Source of the DNA: Clostridium homopropionicum DSM 5847
GTDB lineage: Bacteria; Bacillota; Clostridia; Clostridiales; Clostridiaceae
NCBI RefSeq assembly: GCF_001263795.1
Contig: NZ_LHUR01000022.1
Span: forward strand, 62,001 to 126,000
Length of the DNA stretch: 64,000 nucleotides
Reading direction: 5' to 3'
The notes beneath the pieces were generated by a model that saw nothing but the letters and a program-made list of their open reading frames with translations, had not been told where the DNA came from and did not search any database. The translations under genes and the position numbers were made by a program. The number at the start of each line of letters is the position of its first letter. The first letter of the stretch is position 1. Shown piece by piece: positions 1 through 9,525 of the stretch.

Positions 1-374
1 TATGTAAATATAATCTTGAAGTAGGAATAAATGCTGATAGAAAGCTTTTAAAAGAAGCAATTAGAATTTTTATTCATAACAGTGTTAAATTTACTCCTGC
101 TGATGGAACTATAGAGCTCAAAACAGAGATTAAAAAGAAAAATATTCATATAGTAGTTGAAGATACTGGAGTTGGTATATCAAAAGAAGATCTTCCTCAT
201 ATTTTTAACAGATTCTATACAGCAGATAAGTCAAGAACAAAAAATGCTGGTGGAAATGGATTAGGACTTTCAATTGCAAAATGGATTATAGAAAAACATA
301 AAGGAATAATAGACGTTGAAAGTACCCTAGGAAAAGGCACTAAAATAACCGTGTCTCTTCCTTTAAAAGCATAA
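1..374 (+). CDS. Sensor histidine kinase, C-terminal part (cut by window edge)
   Basis: Only the last 123 or so codons lie in the window; the open frame begins at base 3 and ends at TAA 372-374. The translation is the GHKL ATPase domain of a membrane-type histidine kinase. It shows an N box (IHNSVKF), a G1 box (DTGVGIS), an F box (IFNRFYTADKS) and a G2 box (GGNGLGLSIAKWII). These bind ATP for autophosphorylation, normally on a His in the upstream dimerisation domain, which lies outside the window with any sensor domain. The partner response regulator is probably just upstream and also out of view. The signal sensed cannot be inferred. A hairpin terminator follows directly. Confidence 0.93.
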   Translation, partial: CKYNLEVGINADRKLLKEAIRIFIHNSVKFTPADGTIELKTEIKKKNIHIVVEDTGVGISKEDLPHIFNRFYTADKSRTKNAGGNGLGLSIAKWIIEKHKGIIDVESTLGKGTKITVSLPLKA

Positions 375-415
375 AAATCAGCCCTATATACGTTTTAGGA
401 TATAAGGCTGATTTT
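374..415. terminator. Bidirectional intrinsic terminator
   Basis: An inverted repeat (AAAATCAGCC...GGCTGATTTT) lies between the convergent kinase gene and metY. It has A-rich and T-rich flanks on both sides, so it can serve both directions. Confidence 0.75.
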
Positions 416-457
416 CTATAAACAAAATTCTCAGTTTTTAGAGAGGGTCCCTTAAAT

Positions 458-1735
458 TTATATCTGACTTAAAGCATTTTCAAGATCATTTATTAAATCT
501 AATTCCCCTTCTATGCCCACTGAAATTCTTATTAATTCAGGAGTTACTCCAGCTTTTAATTGACTCTCAGCATCCAATTGTTGATGTGTTGTAGAAGCAG
601 GGTGAATTACTAAAGACTTAGCATCACCAATATTAGCTAGTTGAGAAAATAGTTTTAGAGAATCAATAAATTTCACTGCACTTTCATAGCCACCCTTTAC
701 TCCAAAAGTGAATACTGCCCCTGGTCCCTTTGGAAGATATTTTGTAGCTAGTTCATTATACTTATTGTCCTTAAGGTTTGGATAATTAACCCATTCAACC
801 TTAGGATGATTTTTTAAAAACTCAGTGATTTTCTTTGTATTTTCTATATGTCTTTCAATTCTAAGAGATAGAGTTTCAAGACCTATTAAAAGTAAGAATG
901 TGTTAAATGGAGATATACATGCTCCTAAATCTCTCAATAAAGCTGTTCTTGCTCTAATAATGTATGCTGCTTCCTTGAAAGTTTCATAGTAAGAAAGTCC
1001 ATGATAGCTCTTATCTGGTTCAACTAGCTTTTTAAACTTGCCATTGTTCCAGTCAAACTTTCCTGAATCCACAATTACTCCTCCTATAGAAGTTCCGTGT
1101 CCTCCTATATATTTTGTTGCAGAGTGTACAACAATATCTGCTCCAAAATCAAAAGGTCTGCAAAGGTAAGGTGTAGCAATTGTGTTATCTACAATTAGTG
1201 GAATTCCATTTTCGTGAGCTATATCTGCAACTGCCTGTATATCAATAATATTTATTCCAGGATTTCCAATAGTCTCTATATATATTGCCTTTGTTTTTTC
1301 ATTAATAGCTTTTCTGAAATTTTCAGGTTCATCTGGATCAACAAATACAGTCTTTATTCCAAAATTATTTAGAGTGCTATCAAAAAGAGTATAAGTACCT
1401 CCATAAAGAGTAGAAGCTGAAACTATTTCATCTCCGCTGCCTGCAATATTTAGTATTGCATAAGTTATTGCTGCCATTCCTGAAGAAGTAGCAACAGCTC
1501 CAACCCCTCCTTCAAGTAAAGCTATTCTTTTTTCAAAAATGTCTGTTGTAGGATTAGTTAATCTTGTATAAATATTCCCAAATTTCTTTAATCCAAATAA
1601 ATCCGCAGCATCTTGAGTATCATCGAACACATAAGATGTAGTTTGATAAATAGGTACTGCTCTAGACTTTGTAGCACTATCTGGCTCTTGACCTCCATGT
1701 AATTGAATTGTTTCAAATGATAATTGGTTTGACAT
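458..1735 (-). CDS. metY: O-acetylhomoserine sulfhydrylase (aminocarboxypropyltransferase)
   Basis: This 425-aa PLP enzyme belongs to the Cys/Met metabolism family. It converts O-acetylhomoserine plus sulfide into homocysteine and acetate, feeding methionine synthesis in the cytosol. The PLP lysine is K208 in [10 protein letters not shown]. The opening LHGGQEPD, the tyrosine motif [10 protein letters not shown] and the length of about 425 aa are typical of MetY rather than of cystathionine synthases or lyases (about 380 aa). An AGGGAGGAATTT ribosome binding site precedes the ATG. A SAM-I riboswitch with a terminator lies upstream, which fits a methionine-pathway gene switched off when SAM is abundant. 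It appears to be a single-gene transcript. Confidence 0.93.
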   Translation of the reverse strand: MSNQLSFETIQLHGGQEPDSATKSRAVPIYQTTSYVFDDTQDAADLFGLKKFGNIYTRLTNPTTDIFEKRIALLEGGVGAVATSSGMAAITYAILNIAGSGDEIVSASTLYGGTYTLFDSTLNNFGIKTVFVDPDEPENFRKAINEKTKAIYIETIGNPGINIIDIQAVADIAHENGIPLIVDNTIATPYLCRPFDFGADIVVHSATKYIGGHGTSIGGVIVDSGKFDWNNGKFKKLVEPDKSYHGLSYYETFKEAAYIIRARTALLRDLGACISPFNTFLLLIGLETLSLRIERHIENTKKITEFLKNHPKVEWVNYPNLKDNKYNELATKYLPKGPGAVFTFGVKGGYESAVKFIDSLKLFSQLANIGDAKSLVIHPASTTHQQLDAESQLKAGVTPELIRISVGIEGELDLINDLENALSQI

Positions 1736-1800
1736 AATAAATTCCTCCCTCGTAAATTAAAAGTTTTGGGAACTTCTTCTCAATCTCCTGTTACAAAACT

Positions 1801-1839
1801 AAAAAAATCTTCCTGTAGATAAGCTACAGGAAGATTTTT
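1801..1839 (-). terminator. Riboswitch-controlled terminator of metY
   Basis: On the minus strand a long stem (AATCTTCCTGTAG...CTACAGGAAGATT) with a short loop ends in seven T residues. It sits between the SAM aptamer and the metY start and is the expected expression platform: formed when SAM is bound, ending transcription before metY. Confidence 0.9.
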
Positions 1840-1849
1840 CTTCTTGTTT

Positions 1850-1957
1850 CTTATCTTTCAGATATATATAATACCTGCTGGAATTAGCACCATCGAACAT
1901 TTCTGTTCAGGTTGCCGGACGTCATAGGGCCAGTCCCTCAGTCACTCTTGATAAGAA
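1850..1957 (-). ncRNA. SAM-I (S-box) riboswitch aptamer
   Basis: Read on the minus strand, the conserved S-box blocks appear in order: P1 5' arm CTTATCAAGAG, then GAGGGACTGGCCC, GGCAACC, GGTGCTAATTCC and the closing P1 3' arm near AGATAAG. These are the known signatures of the SAM-I class. It controls metY through the terminator at 1801-1839. The sequence after the aptamer contains a complement able to form an antiterminator with the P1 3' arm, as usual for this class. Confidence 0.96.
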
Positions 1958-2013
1958 GTTCCGTATTAAATTATATTTATAATATCAAACATAACCCACA
2001 TTGTCAATAGGTT

Positions 2014-3033
2014 TTATAATAAATTTATTCCGTTATTTTCGCATTCTTTAATTATCTCTTCTGACCATATGGAAGATTGCACTTCTCCAATATGAGCTTT
2101 TCTTAGGAAAAACATGCATATTCTAGATTGTCCTATTCCTCCACCGATTGTAAATGGAAGTTTTTCTTCAATTAGCATTCTATGAAATTCTAAATTTGCC
2201 CTCTCCATGCACCCTTCTTTTTCTAACTGATATAAAAGAGCATCTTTATCTACTCTAATTCCCATAGAAGATAATTCTAAAGCACAATTTAAAACTGGAT
2301 ACCAGAATATAATGTCACCATTTAAACTCCAATCGTCATAGTCAGGAGCTCTTCCATCATGCTTTTCTCCAGAAGCTAAAGTATCTCCTATTTTCATTAG
2401 AAATACTGCACCCTTTTCTTTAGTGATAGCGTTCTCTCTTTCCTTTTGAGTTAATTCAGGATACATATCTTCAAGTTCCTGTGTAGTTATAAAAGTAATT
2501 TTTTTCGGAAGAATTTTATCTATTTCTGGATATTTAGAATTTACAAATTCCTCTGTTCCTTTAAAAACCTCATATATATCTTCTACAACTGACTTTATTG
2601 TTTCAATATTTCTATCTTCTTTTCTTATTACTTTTTCCCAATCCCATTGGTCAACATACATAGAATGTAAATTATCAAGAGTTTCATCTCTTCTAATGGC
2701 ATTCATATCTGTGTATAGACCTTCACCGGGATTAAATCCGTATCTATACAAGGCCATTCTCTTCCATTTAGCTAAAGAGTGTACAACCTGAATTTCATCT
2801 CCTCTAACATCTAAAGCATCAAAGGCTACTGGTCTTTCTACCCCATTTAAATTATCATTTAGCCCAGTTGATCTCTTTACAAATAAAGGTGCAGAGACTC
2901 TTGTTAAATTTAATTTATAAGCTAGCTCCCTTTCAAAATAATCCTTAAGTTTTTTTATTGCTATTTCTGTCCTTCTTAAATCCAAACTAGAACAATATCC
3001 AGCAGGAATTAGAACCTTTTTTGTACTTTCCAC
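2014..3033 (-). CDS. asnA: Aspartate-ammonia ligase (asparagine synthetase A)
   Basis: This 339-aa protein matches the AsnA family, ATP-dependent ammonia-using asparagine synthetases with a class II aminoacyl-tRNA synthetase fold. Family hallmarks are [12 protein letters not shown], the acidic MNAIRRDE and [14 protein letters not shown] segments, and the C-terminal [12 protein letters not shown] motif. It makes asparagine from aspartate, ammonia and ATP in the cytosol. Start codon is GTG at 3033, placed by a GAGGGGG site seven bases upstream. The roughly 100-base leader is too short for a T-box and I see no T-box motifs. It seems to be a lone gene between the CBS regulator and the metY riboswitch. 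Confidence 0.95.
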   Translation of the reverse strand: MESTKKVLIPAGYCSSLDLRRTEIAIKKLKDYFERELAYKLNLTRVSAPLFVKRSTGLNDNLNGVERPVAFDALDVRGDEIQVVHSLAKWKRMALYRYGFNPGEGLYTDMNAIRRDETLDNLHSMYVDQWDWEKVIRKEDRNIETIKSVVEDIYEVFKGTEEFVNSKYPEIDKILPKKITFITTQELEDMYPELTQKERENAITKEKGAVFLMKIGDTLASGEKHDGRAPDYDDWSLNGDIIFWYPVLNCALELSSMGIRVDKDALLYQLEKEGCMERANLEFHRMLIEEKLPFTIGGGIGQSRICMFFLRKAHIGEVQSSIWSEEIIKECENNGINLL

Positions 3034-3133
3034 AATTATGCCCCCTCATTCTTTTATTAAACAACCCAATTAATTCAATAAGAATTATAATACTACTATT
3101 TTTAAAAATCAATGAATTTAATTTTAAGAAAAC

Positions 3134-4432
3134 TTACCTTAAAATTTTTGCTGAAAGCATAGTCTTTGCTATTAAATCTTTTTTCTTATACATATTTACT
3201 TCAACCTTACAGAAGCTTCTGCCAATATCTATAATCTCAGCATGAATCTCAATTATACTATCCATTTGTACTGGTTTCATAAAATAGGTAATTATACTAT
3301 CTACAGAAATATTAATATTATTTCTATACCTTAGACCCAATATTCCTGCGGTTGACAATAACATATTCATGGAACTCCAAGAGGCAGTACCTAATTGATC
3401 AAGCATTTCAGGTATTATTTTCCCTGAAAACTTCATAATATTTTCATGAACTTCATATTGGAAATTCTTTAAAATTAAGTCCTCTACAGTCTCACCTACT
3501 TGAGGTTGCCTAGTTATATATTGAAGAGCTTTTATTACTTCTTCTCTTCCTACTATTCCTATAAGCTTCTTCCCATCTACTACTGGGCAAATTTCTATTC
3601 CCTCCCAGCCCATTACATGAGCTGCGTAGGCGACTGTAGTTTTTTTAGTTACTGTTATTGGTTCCTTACTCATTATTTTATTTATTGTTACGTTCTCTTT
3701 ATTATCTTGAGGAATATCCTTAATGGTTACTATACCTACTACATTATCTTCCTCATCTAAAACTGGATACCTTTCATGTCCAGTCTTCTCTATTTTCTTT
3801 CTTAAATCCAAAACGTTATCTACAGCTCTTAAATATTCTGGATTTTGATTCATAATATCTTCCACTAATATTATATCTTTTTTTATTAAGCTTTCTGATA
3901 TTGCTTTACTTATCATTGTAGCAACAGTAAAAGTATCGTAGGTTGAAGAAATTATAGGAAGCTTTTTAGCATCTGCAAGCTTTTTTATTTTATCACCACA
4001 GGATAGCCCACCGGTAATAAGTACAGCACATTGATTTTCTAAGGAAAGTTCCTGAATATCTTCCCTATTACCTACAATAGTTAAACATCCTGGTGACATG
4101 TATTTTTGAGCTTCTTTTTCCTGCATTGCTCCAATAATAAATTTATTAAGTCTTTTATGAATTCCAGCTTTTCCAGCAAGCAAAGTTCCTTCAACAATAT
4201 TTACTACTTCAGCGTAGCTTAGTGATTCTATACTTTTCTTTGCTACCTTTTCAATTCTCACAGTTCCAACTCTAGGTATAGTAGATACTATGTTTAAAAC
4301 TTCAGCGTCCTTTATCGCTCTATAAGCAGTACCCTCACTAACGCCTAAATCACTAGCTATACCCCTGACAGAAATTTTAGTTCCAACCTGTAGGGAAGAT
4401 ATATATTTAATTATATCTTGATGCTTTGACAT
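3134..4432 (-). CDS. HTH-DRTGG-CBS-hotdog regulatory protein (YtoI-like)
   Basis: This 432-aa protein has an N-terminal winged HTH (about 1-65, with GIASDLGVSEGTAYRAIKDAE). Next come a DRTGG domain (about 70-180, ITGGLSCGDKI), two CBS repeats (about 190-310, PVLDEEDNVVGIVTIKDI and CPVVDGKKLIGIVGREEVI), and a C-terminal hotdog domain (about 320-432). The order matches B. subtilis YtoI. CBS pairs usually bind adenine nucleotides and the hotdog may bind an acyl-CoA, so a metabolite-sensing DNA-binding regulator is the likely role, but no ligand is known. It follows whiA by 8 bases and is probably the last gene of the rapZ-yvcK-whiA operon. Confidence 0.82.
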   Translation of the reverse strand: MSKHQDIIKYISSLQVGTKISVRGIASDLGVSEGTAYRAIKDAEVLNIVSTIPRVGTVRIEKVAKKSIESLSYAEVVNIVEGTLLAGKAGIHKRLNKFIIGAMQEKEAQKYMSPGCLTIVGNREDIQELSLENQCAVLITGGLSCGDKIKKLADAKKLPIISSTYDTFTVATMISKAISESLIKKDIILVEDIMNQNPEYLRAVDNVLDLRKKIEKTGHERYPVLDEEDNVVGIVTIKDIPQDNKENVTINKIMSKEPITVTKKTTVAYAAHVMGWEGIEICPVVDGKKLIGIVGREEVIKALQYITRQPQVGETVEDLILKNFQYEVHENIMKFSGKIIPEMLDQLGTASWSSMNMLLSTAGILGLRYRNNINISVDSIITYFMKPVQMDSIIEIHAEIIDIGRSFCKVEVNMYKKKDLIAKTMLSAKILR

Positions 4433-4440
4433 TATTATAC

Positions 4441-5394
4441 CTACTTTCCTTCTTTCCTAAGCTCTTCTGCTATTTTTTCAATTTTTCTTAATCTGTGATT
4501 AACTCCTGATTTACCAACAGGTGGATCTATCATTTCACCAAGCTCTTTTAAGGATTCATTTGGATAAATTAACCTGAGTTCTGCTACATCCCTTAGATTT
4601 TTAGGAAGACGCTTTAACCCTATTTCTTTTTCAATTAACTTAATACTTTCAATTTGCCTAACTGCTGCATTTACTGTTTTGCTTAAATTTGCTGTTTCGC
4701 AATTTACTAGTCTATTTACATTGTTTCTCATTTCCTTCATTATTCGAACATTTTCAAGTTCAAGGAGAGATTCATGAGCTCCTATTACATTTAATAAATC
4801 AACTATTTGTTCTCCTTCTTTCAAGTAAATTACATAGCTGCCCTTTCTTTGAATTACCTTAGAATTCAGCCCATAGCTGTTTATTACATGACACAGCTCC
4901 TCAGCATATTGTTCATGATGTGTCACAAATTCAAGATGATAAGTTTTTTCTGGATTACTTATACTTCCCCCCCCTAGAAAAACTCCTCTAATAAATACTC
5001 TTTTACATTCGTCATCTTTAATTATCTTTTCTGGAATGCTGTAGTCTAATGCTATCATTCCTTCTTCCTCAGTGAGCACGCCAACTTCCTTAAGTAATTC
5101 TCTAACACCCATTTCATTATCAATAATTACCGAGTAAATATTATTCTTTTTAAGAGAATTGCTTTTCTTAACAAATATTTTTGTATGAATATTAAAATGT
5201 TCTTTTAAAAGCCTAAAGGTAAGCCTAGCTATTGCAGGATTTTCTGTAGAAATTCTAAAATTCATCTTCATATCTCCACTAAATCCTAAGGTACCACTTA
5301 CCTTCATTATTCCAGATAACATAGCAAGAGCTTGCTCTCGAGATAAATTTACTTGCCTGCATACTTCATTTTTCACCTTTGAAGAAAATGACAT
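4441..5394 (-). CDS. whiA: DNA-binding protein WhiA
   Basis: This 317-aa protein is a full-length WhiA: an N-terminal LAGLIDADG-like homing-endonuclease fold without nuclease activity (about 20-210) and a C-terminal HTH (about 225-317, with NLRDVAELRLIYPNESLKELGEMI). In Firmicutes WhiA influences cell division and chromosome segregation; in Streptomyces it drives sporulation genes. The ATG shares its first base with the yvcK stop codon (TAATG), indicating translational coupling. The position after rapZ-yvcK is the conserved Firmicute arrangement. Confidence 0.96.
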   Translation of the reverse strand: MSFSSKVKNEVCRQVNLSREQALAMLSGIMKVSGTLGFSGDMKMNFRISTENPAIARLTFRLLKEHFNIHTKIFVKKSNSLKKNNIYSVIIDNEMGVRELLKEVGVLTEEEGMIALDYSIPEKIIKDDECKRVFIRGVFLGGGSISNPEKTYHLEFVTHHEQYAEELCHVINSYGLNSKVIQRKGSYVIYLKEGEQIVDLLNVIGAHESLLELENVRIMKEMRNNVNRLVNCETANLSKTVNAAVRQIESIKLIEKEIGLKRLPKNLRDVAELRLIYPNESLKELGEMIDPPVGKSGVNHRLRKIEKIAEELRKEGK

Positions 5395-6737
5395 TACTCC
5401 CTACTCCTTACCTTCTTATTTTCCTTAAGTCTTCTAGATAAATAAAAATATTCTATTATTTTTTTTCTATCGAATAATAGTTTTTTATCCATAATAATTT
5501 CCATCAAGAATCTAGCCAATTTATCTGGATCATGTCTCACTAGTCCATTTTTTACAGTAACAAAATCTCCTTCTACTACCTTTACATCCAAATCAATAAT
5601 ATTTTTTTCATTTATTAAAACTGGCTTTGCGTTTTTTTCTAAATATCTATCTTTAATAGCTTTATTTATTTCTTGCGTATTGGTAGCTACATAATCAACT
5701 ACTCCACTGCCAGCATGTTTAAAAATTGCCTTAATATGATCTGCAACTTCAAAATCCTCTGTTTCCCCCTCTTGGGTCATTATATTACATACGTAAATTT
5801 TTATGGCTTTACTCTCCTTAAGAGTTTTACTAATTTCCTTAACTAATAAGTTGGGAATAACGCTAGTATATAGGCTTCCTGGTCCTAGTATTACTGCATC
5901 AGCTTCTTTTATAGCTTCAACAGCTTCCTTTAAAGCAGCTGCCTCTTCAGGTTCAATAAAAATACTTTTTATTTTACTCTTTTGCTTTATTGCTTCTATA
6001 GGAATATTGGATTCTCCTTCAATAATATTTCCATTTTCCAGTTCTGCTTTTAGGATCATGTCATCAGTGGTAACAGGGAGTACTCTGCCTACAACTGCTA
6101 ATACTGAACTCATCTTCTTCACTGCCTCTTCAAAATTTTCAGATACTCCATTCATGGCAGCTAAAAATAAATTCCCAAAGCTTTGATTTTTTAGATTTCC
6201 TTCTTTAAATCTGTATTGTAAAAGTTCCTCCATTAGTGGTTCTGTATCTGCTAAAGCTAATATGCAGTTTCTAATATCCCCTGGCGGAAGCATCCCCAGC
6301 TCCTCTCTTAAGGTTCCTGAACCACCGCCATCATCTCCAACCGTAACAATTGCTGTTATATTTGAAGTATAATATTTAATTCCTCGGAGCATAGTAGAAA
6401 GTCCCGTCCCTCCACCAATTGCTACTACTTTAGGTCCCTTTACAAGTAATCTTTTTTCATATATAAGATTTTCTAGCTTAGATGAATCAATAGACATATT
6501 TAAGTATCCTTTATTCATTAAAGCTATTGTTGATTTTAATCCTTGTGTTATGGAAATGTATAAGGTGAAAATTCCTGCAACAATTAAAAATAAATAAAAA
6601 AACATATAAAATTTATTTATATTATTTTTATTAAAAAATTCTACTGCTGCAAACACTATAAATAAAATTCCCATGGAACCCAATGCAACCCATCTCTTTA
6701 GCTTAATTCCTGGTTTCAGCCACTGGAGGATTTTCAT
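5394..6737 (-). CDS. yvcK: YvcK/GlmR family gluconeogenesis factor
   Basis: This 447-aa protein carries the CofD-like/YvcK fold with GGGTGLS (108-114) and GDDGGGSG (134-141) nucleotide-sugar binding loops. The family binds UDP-GlcNAc and in B. subtilis stimulates GlmS to direct carbon to peptidoglycan precursors; it is needed on gluconeogenic carbon sources. Two predicted membrane segments (about 16-34 and 43-63) precede the catalytic-like domain, an extension B. subtilis YvcK (about 317 aa) lacks but which is common in clostridia. It overlaps rapZ by 4 bases (ATGA). Confidence 0.93.
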   Translation of the reverse strand: MKILQWLKPGIKLKRWVALGSMGILFIVFAAVEFFNKNNINKFYMFFYLFLIVAGIFTLYISITQGLKSTIALMNKGYLNMSIDSSKLENLIYEKRLLVKGPKVVAIGGGTGLSTMLRGIKYYTSNITAIVTVGDDGGGSGTLREELGMLPPGDIRNCILALADTEPLMEELLQYRFKEGNLKNQSFGNLFLAAMNGVSENFEEAVKKMSSVLAVVGRVLPVTTDDMILKAELENGNIIEGESNIPIEAIKQKSKIKSIFIEPEEAAALKEAVEAIKEADAVILGPGSLYTSVIPNLLVKEISKTLKESKAIKIYVCNIMTQEGETEDFEVADHIKAIFKHAGSGVVDYVATNTQEINKAIKDRYLEKNAKPVLINEKNIIDLDVKVVEGDFVTVKNGLVRHDPDKLARFLMEIIMDKKLLFDRKKIIEYFYLSRRLKENKKVRSRE

Positions 6738-7618
6738 AGCTTAACGCCGCCTTTTTTTATATCTTCACTTACATCTCTATGCTCTATATTTACTTTGTGA
6801 CCATTTCCATTAAGTCTCTCATATATATCATTGGCAATAGTAACTGAACGGTGTCTTCCTCCAGTACATCCAATTGCAACAATAAGCTGCCTTTTCCCTT
6901 CCTTAACATAGTTAGGAATTAAAAATTCAAGCATATCTAATAGCTTATTTAAAAATTCCTTTGTCTCTTTAAAGCTCAACACATAGTCCTTTATTGCCTT
7001 GTCGTTACCTGAAAACTCTTTAAGCTCAGGTATATAAAAAGGATTTGGCAAAAATCTAACGTCAAATACTAAGTCTGCATCTACAGGAATTCCATACTTA
7101 AATCCAAAGGACAAGATATTTATAATGAGCTTATTTTCTAAATGACTATCCTCCCCGTAGATTTGGCTTATTTTCTCTCGAAGCTGCATTGGTGTTAGTT
7201 CAGAAGTATCAATAATGTTTGTCGCACTATATTTTACTTCATCTAGTATTTTTCTTTCCAATTCTATCCCCTGCAAGATTCTTCCTTCAGGAGCAAGTGG
7301 GTGCTTCCTTCTAGACTCTTTATATCTTTTAACTAATACATTATCGTTAGCATCTAAAAACAATATTTCATATTTATAATTATGATCACTTAAATATTTC
7401 AAATTTTCAAATAAAGCATCAAAAAACTCCCCGCCTCTTATATCTATAACTAAAGCTATTTTATCTATCTTACCATCAGTTTGGTAGCAAGCTTCAGCAA
7501 ATTTCCCCATTAAGGTTGGTGGTAAATTATCTACGCAAAAATATCCTAAATCCTCTAAACTTCTAATTGCCTGACTTTTACCAGCTCCAGATAACCCTGT
7601 AACAATAACAAATCTCAT
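6734..7618 (-). CDS. rapZ: RNase adapter / nucleotide-binding protein RapZ (YvcJ)
   Basis: This is a RapZ-family P-loop protein with Walker A GLSGAGKS at residues 8-15 and the C-terminal [10 protein letters not shown] phosphate/UDP-GlcNAc-sensing motif. In E. coli RapZ adapts RNase E to the GlmZ sRNA. Firmicutes lack that circuit, and YvcJ there binds and hydrolyses GTP and affects competence and late growth. I start it at ATG 7618 because AGGAGGG sits seven bases upstream; a longer reading from 7636 would encode its own ribosome binding site. It is first of the rapZ-yvcK-whiA operon and follows the murB terminator. Confidence 0.93.
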   Translation of the reverse strand: MRFVIVTGLSGAGKSQAIRSLEDLGYFCVDNLPPTLMGKFAEACYQTDGKIDKIALVIDIRGGEFFDALFENLKYLSDHNYKYEILFLDANDNVLVKRYKESRRKHPLAPEGRILQGIELERKILDEVKYSATNIIDTSELTPMQLREKISQIYGEDSHLENKLIINILSFGFKYGIPVDADLVFDVRFLPNPFYIPELKEFSGNDKAIKDYVLSFKETKEFLNKLLDMLEFLIPNYVKEGKRQLIVAIGCTGGRHRSVTIANDIYERLNGNGHKVNIEHRDVSEDIKKGGVKL

Positions 7619-7727
7619 AATTATCCCTCCTATCATTGGTACAGTCTTATTTTTTTATTATAACACGTTTTCTATATAAAATCTCTTGAAACTTAACTCT
7701 ATATTTTCTTAATCTAATATATTAAAT

Positions 7728-7767
7728 AAAAGGACTAATTTAGTTTTACCTAATATTAGTCCCTTTT
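7728..7767 (-). terminator. Intrinsic terminator after murB
   Basis: Inverted repeat AAAAGGGACTAAT...ATTAGTCCTTTT lies 24 bases downstream of murB. It separates murB from the rapZ operon. Confidence 0.8.
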
Positions 7768-7790
7768 ACTCATATACAAAAACTATTTTA

Positions 7791-8723
7791 TTAATTTGCT
7801 TTATTATAATCATCTTCTCCAACAATTCTTACTTCAGTGCTTAATTCTACTTGGTATTTTTCTTTTACGACCTGCTGAACAAAAGCAATTAAATCCAGTA
7901 TTTCCTTTGCTGTAGCATTTTTTTTGTTAATAATAAAGCCTGAATGTTTTTCAGATACCTCTGCTCCTCCAATTTTTGTTCCCTTGAGTCCACTATCTTC
8001 AATTAATTTAGCAGCAAATAAACCTTCTGGTCTTTTAAAGGTGCTTCCTGCTGAAGGATATTCCAAAGGCTGTTTTTCCCTTCTTCTCCTCATTAGATCA
8101 TCCATTCTATTTTTTATGGTATCATAGTCTCCCTTTTCAAGCTTAAAGGTTGCTTCTAAAACTACATACCCATATTTTAAAATGGCACTCATCCTGTAGC
8201 TTAGCTCTAAAGCTTCTTTATCTATTCTAACAATCTTACCCTTGTCATCTATGACTAATGCACTTTCTATTACTTGAGATATTTCACCATTATAAGCACC
8301 TGCATTCATTGTAATGGCTCCACCTACACTTCCAGGTATACCATGAGCAAACTCCATTCCCTTTAAGCTTCCTTCAAGAGCTGCTACTGCTGCTGCTGAC
8401 AATAGTGCCCCACTTTGAGCAATTACTCTATCCTCTTCCACAGACACTTTATTTAACTTATTCATGTTTATTACTACGCCTCTAATTCCACCATCTTTAA
8501 CAATGAGATTAGAACCATTGCCAAAAATAAAGTAAGGAACATTATTTTCTTTTGAAATTCTTATAATTTCTCTAACTTCTTCATAACTTCTTGGCGTAAC
8601 AAAAATATCTGCAGGACCACCTACCTTAAAGGAAGTATGCTCCTTCATAGACACATTTACCTCTAAATTTTGTTCCCCTAAAACTTCTTTAAATTTGTTA
8701 TTTAATTCAACATACTGAGCCAT
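7791..8723 (-). CDS. murB: UDP-N-acetylenolpyruvoylglucosamine reductase
   Basis: This 310-aa FAD enzyme reduces UDP-GlcNAc-enolpyruvate to UDP-MurNAc with NADPH, the second committed step of peptidoglycan precursor synthesis. Visible motifs are [11 protein letters not shown] and [13 protein letters not shown] (FAD binding), [21 protein letters not shown], and the proton-donor serine region [11 protein letters not shown]. The C-terminal [13 protein letters not shown] segment and the length fit type II MurB. It is last of the uvrC-PHP-murB string. Confidence 0.96.
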   Translation of the reverse strand: MAQYVELNNKFKEVLGEQNLEVNVSMKEHTSFKVGGPADIFVTPRSYEEVREIIRISKENNVPYFIFGNGSNLIVKDGGIRGVVINMNKLNKVSVEEDRVIAQSGALLSAAAVAALEGSLKGMEFAHGIPGSVGGAITMNAGAYNGEISQVIESALVIDDKGKIVRIDKEALELSYRMSAILKYGYVVLEATFKLEKGDYDTIKNRMDDLMRRRREKQPLEYPSAGSTFKRPEGLFAAKLIEDSGLKGTKIGGAEVSEKHSGFIINKKNATAKEILDLIAFVQQVVKEKYQVELSTEVRIVGEDDYNKAN

Positions 8724-8776
8724 TTGCTTCTCCTTGATAATTATTAAATATGTACTTATAAAGACCTTAATATGCT

Positions 8777-9511
8777 CTAAATAGACTCTAAATCCTTTAA
8801 TTTGCCCTTACCCTTTAAATATTCTATTATCTTATTTTCATTCGTATTCATTATTAATTCTTCTGGCATTCCTATATTCTCTACTATTGAGGCTGCTTTA
8901 TCAAAATTGCCGATAGTAAAACATACATGTGAATCAGTTCCTAATATTACTTTAGTTCCATACTTCATGCACAAACCTGCTATTCTTATACAATTAGGTT
9001 CGCTTCCTTTTCTTGAAGTCTTAAAAGAACTATTGTTAATTTCAATCAATACATTCTTTTCTTTAGCTTTTCTTACTACTACTTCTTCATGTATTGGATA
9101 TAGAGGATTACCTATATGTCCTAAAATATGCACATTGGAATTATCCATTACTTTTAATAAAGCCTGTGTATTTTCATCTATTGTTCCTGGTTCAATACAT
9201 GGTTCATGAAGACTAGCTATCATTATATCAAGCTTTTCTGCAATCATATTAGGTATATCAATATTTCCATTATAATCTACTATGTTTGCTTCGCACCCAT
9301 GAAGCATTGTAACACCATATATTTTTCTTGGCAATACTGAATAATTTCCAAAATGCCATACGTGAGGTGCATCAGGCATTTTAGGCCCATGTTCAGTAGT
9401 ACCTAGAACCTTTATTCCTATCTCTGATGCATATTTTGCATTTTCTAATAAGGTTGTATATGCATGGCCGCTTACAATAGTGTGAGTATGAACATCAATA
9501 ACATATTTCAC
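8777..9511 (-). CDS. PHP-domain phosphatase (YcdX family)
   Basis: About 244 aa. The N-terminal [15 protein letters not shown] metal-binding motif, [20 protein letters not shown] and the late LGTDSHV motif define a PHP metal-dependent phosphoesterase of the YcdX group (trinuclear zinc fold). The substrate is not known for this subgroup. The start is uncertain: the first in-frame GTG (9520) overlaps the only ribosome binding site (AAAGGGTGG), so the GTG at 9511, about six bases downstream, is more likely. It lies between uvrC and murB as in many clostridia, with no obvious functional link to either. Confidence 0.88.
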   Translation of the reverse strand: MKYVIDVHTHTIVSGHAYTTLLENAKYASEIGIKVLGTTEHGPKMPDAPHVWHFGNYSVLPRKIYGVTMLHGCEANIVDYNGNIDIPNMIAEKLDIMIASLHEPCIEPGTIDENTQALLKVMDNSNVHILGHIGNPLYPIHEEVVVRKAKEKNVLIEINNSSFKTSRKGSEPNCIRIAGLCMKYGTKVILGTDSHVCFTIGNFDKAASIVENIGMPEELIMNTNENKIIEYLKGKGKLKDLESI

Positions 9512-9525
9512 ATAAACCACCCTTT

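Noticed and set aside
3034-3133. T-box leader upstream of asnA
   Set aside because: Only 100 bases are available and no T-box consensus or terminator is visible.
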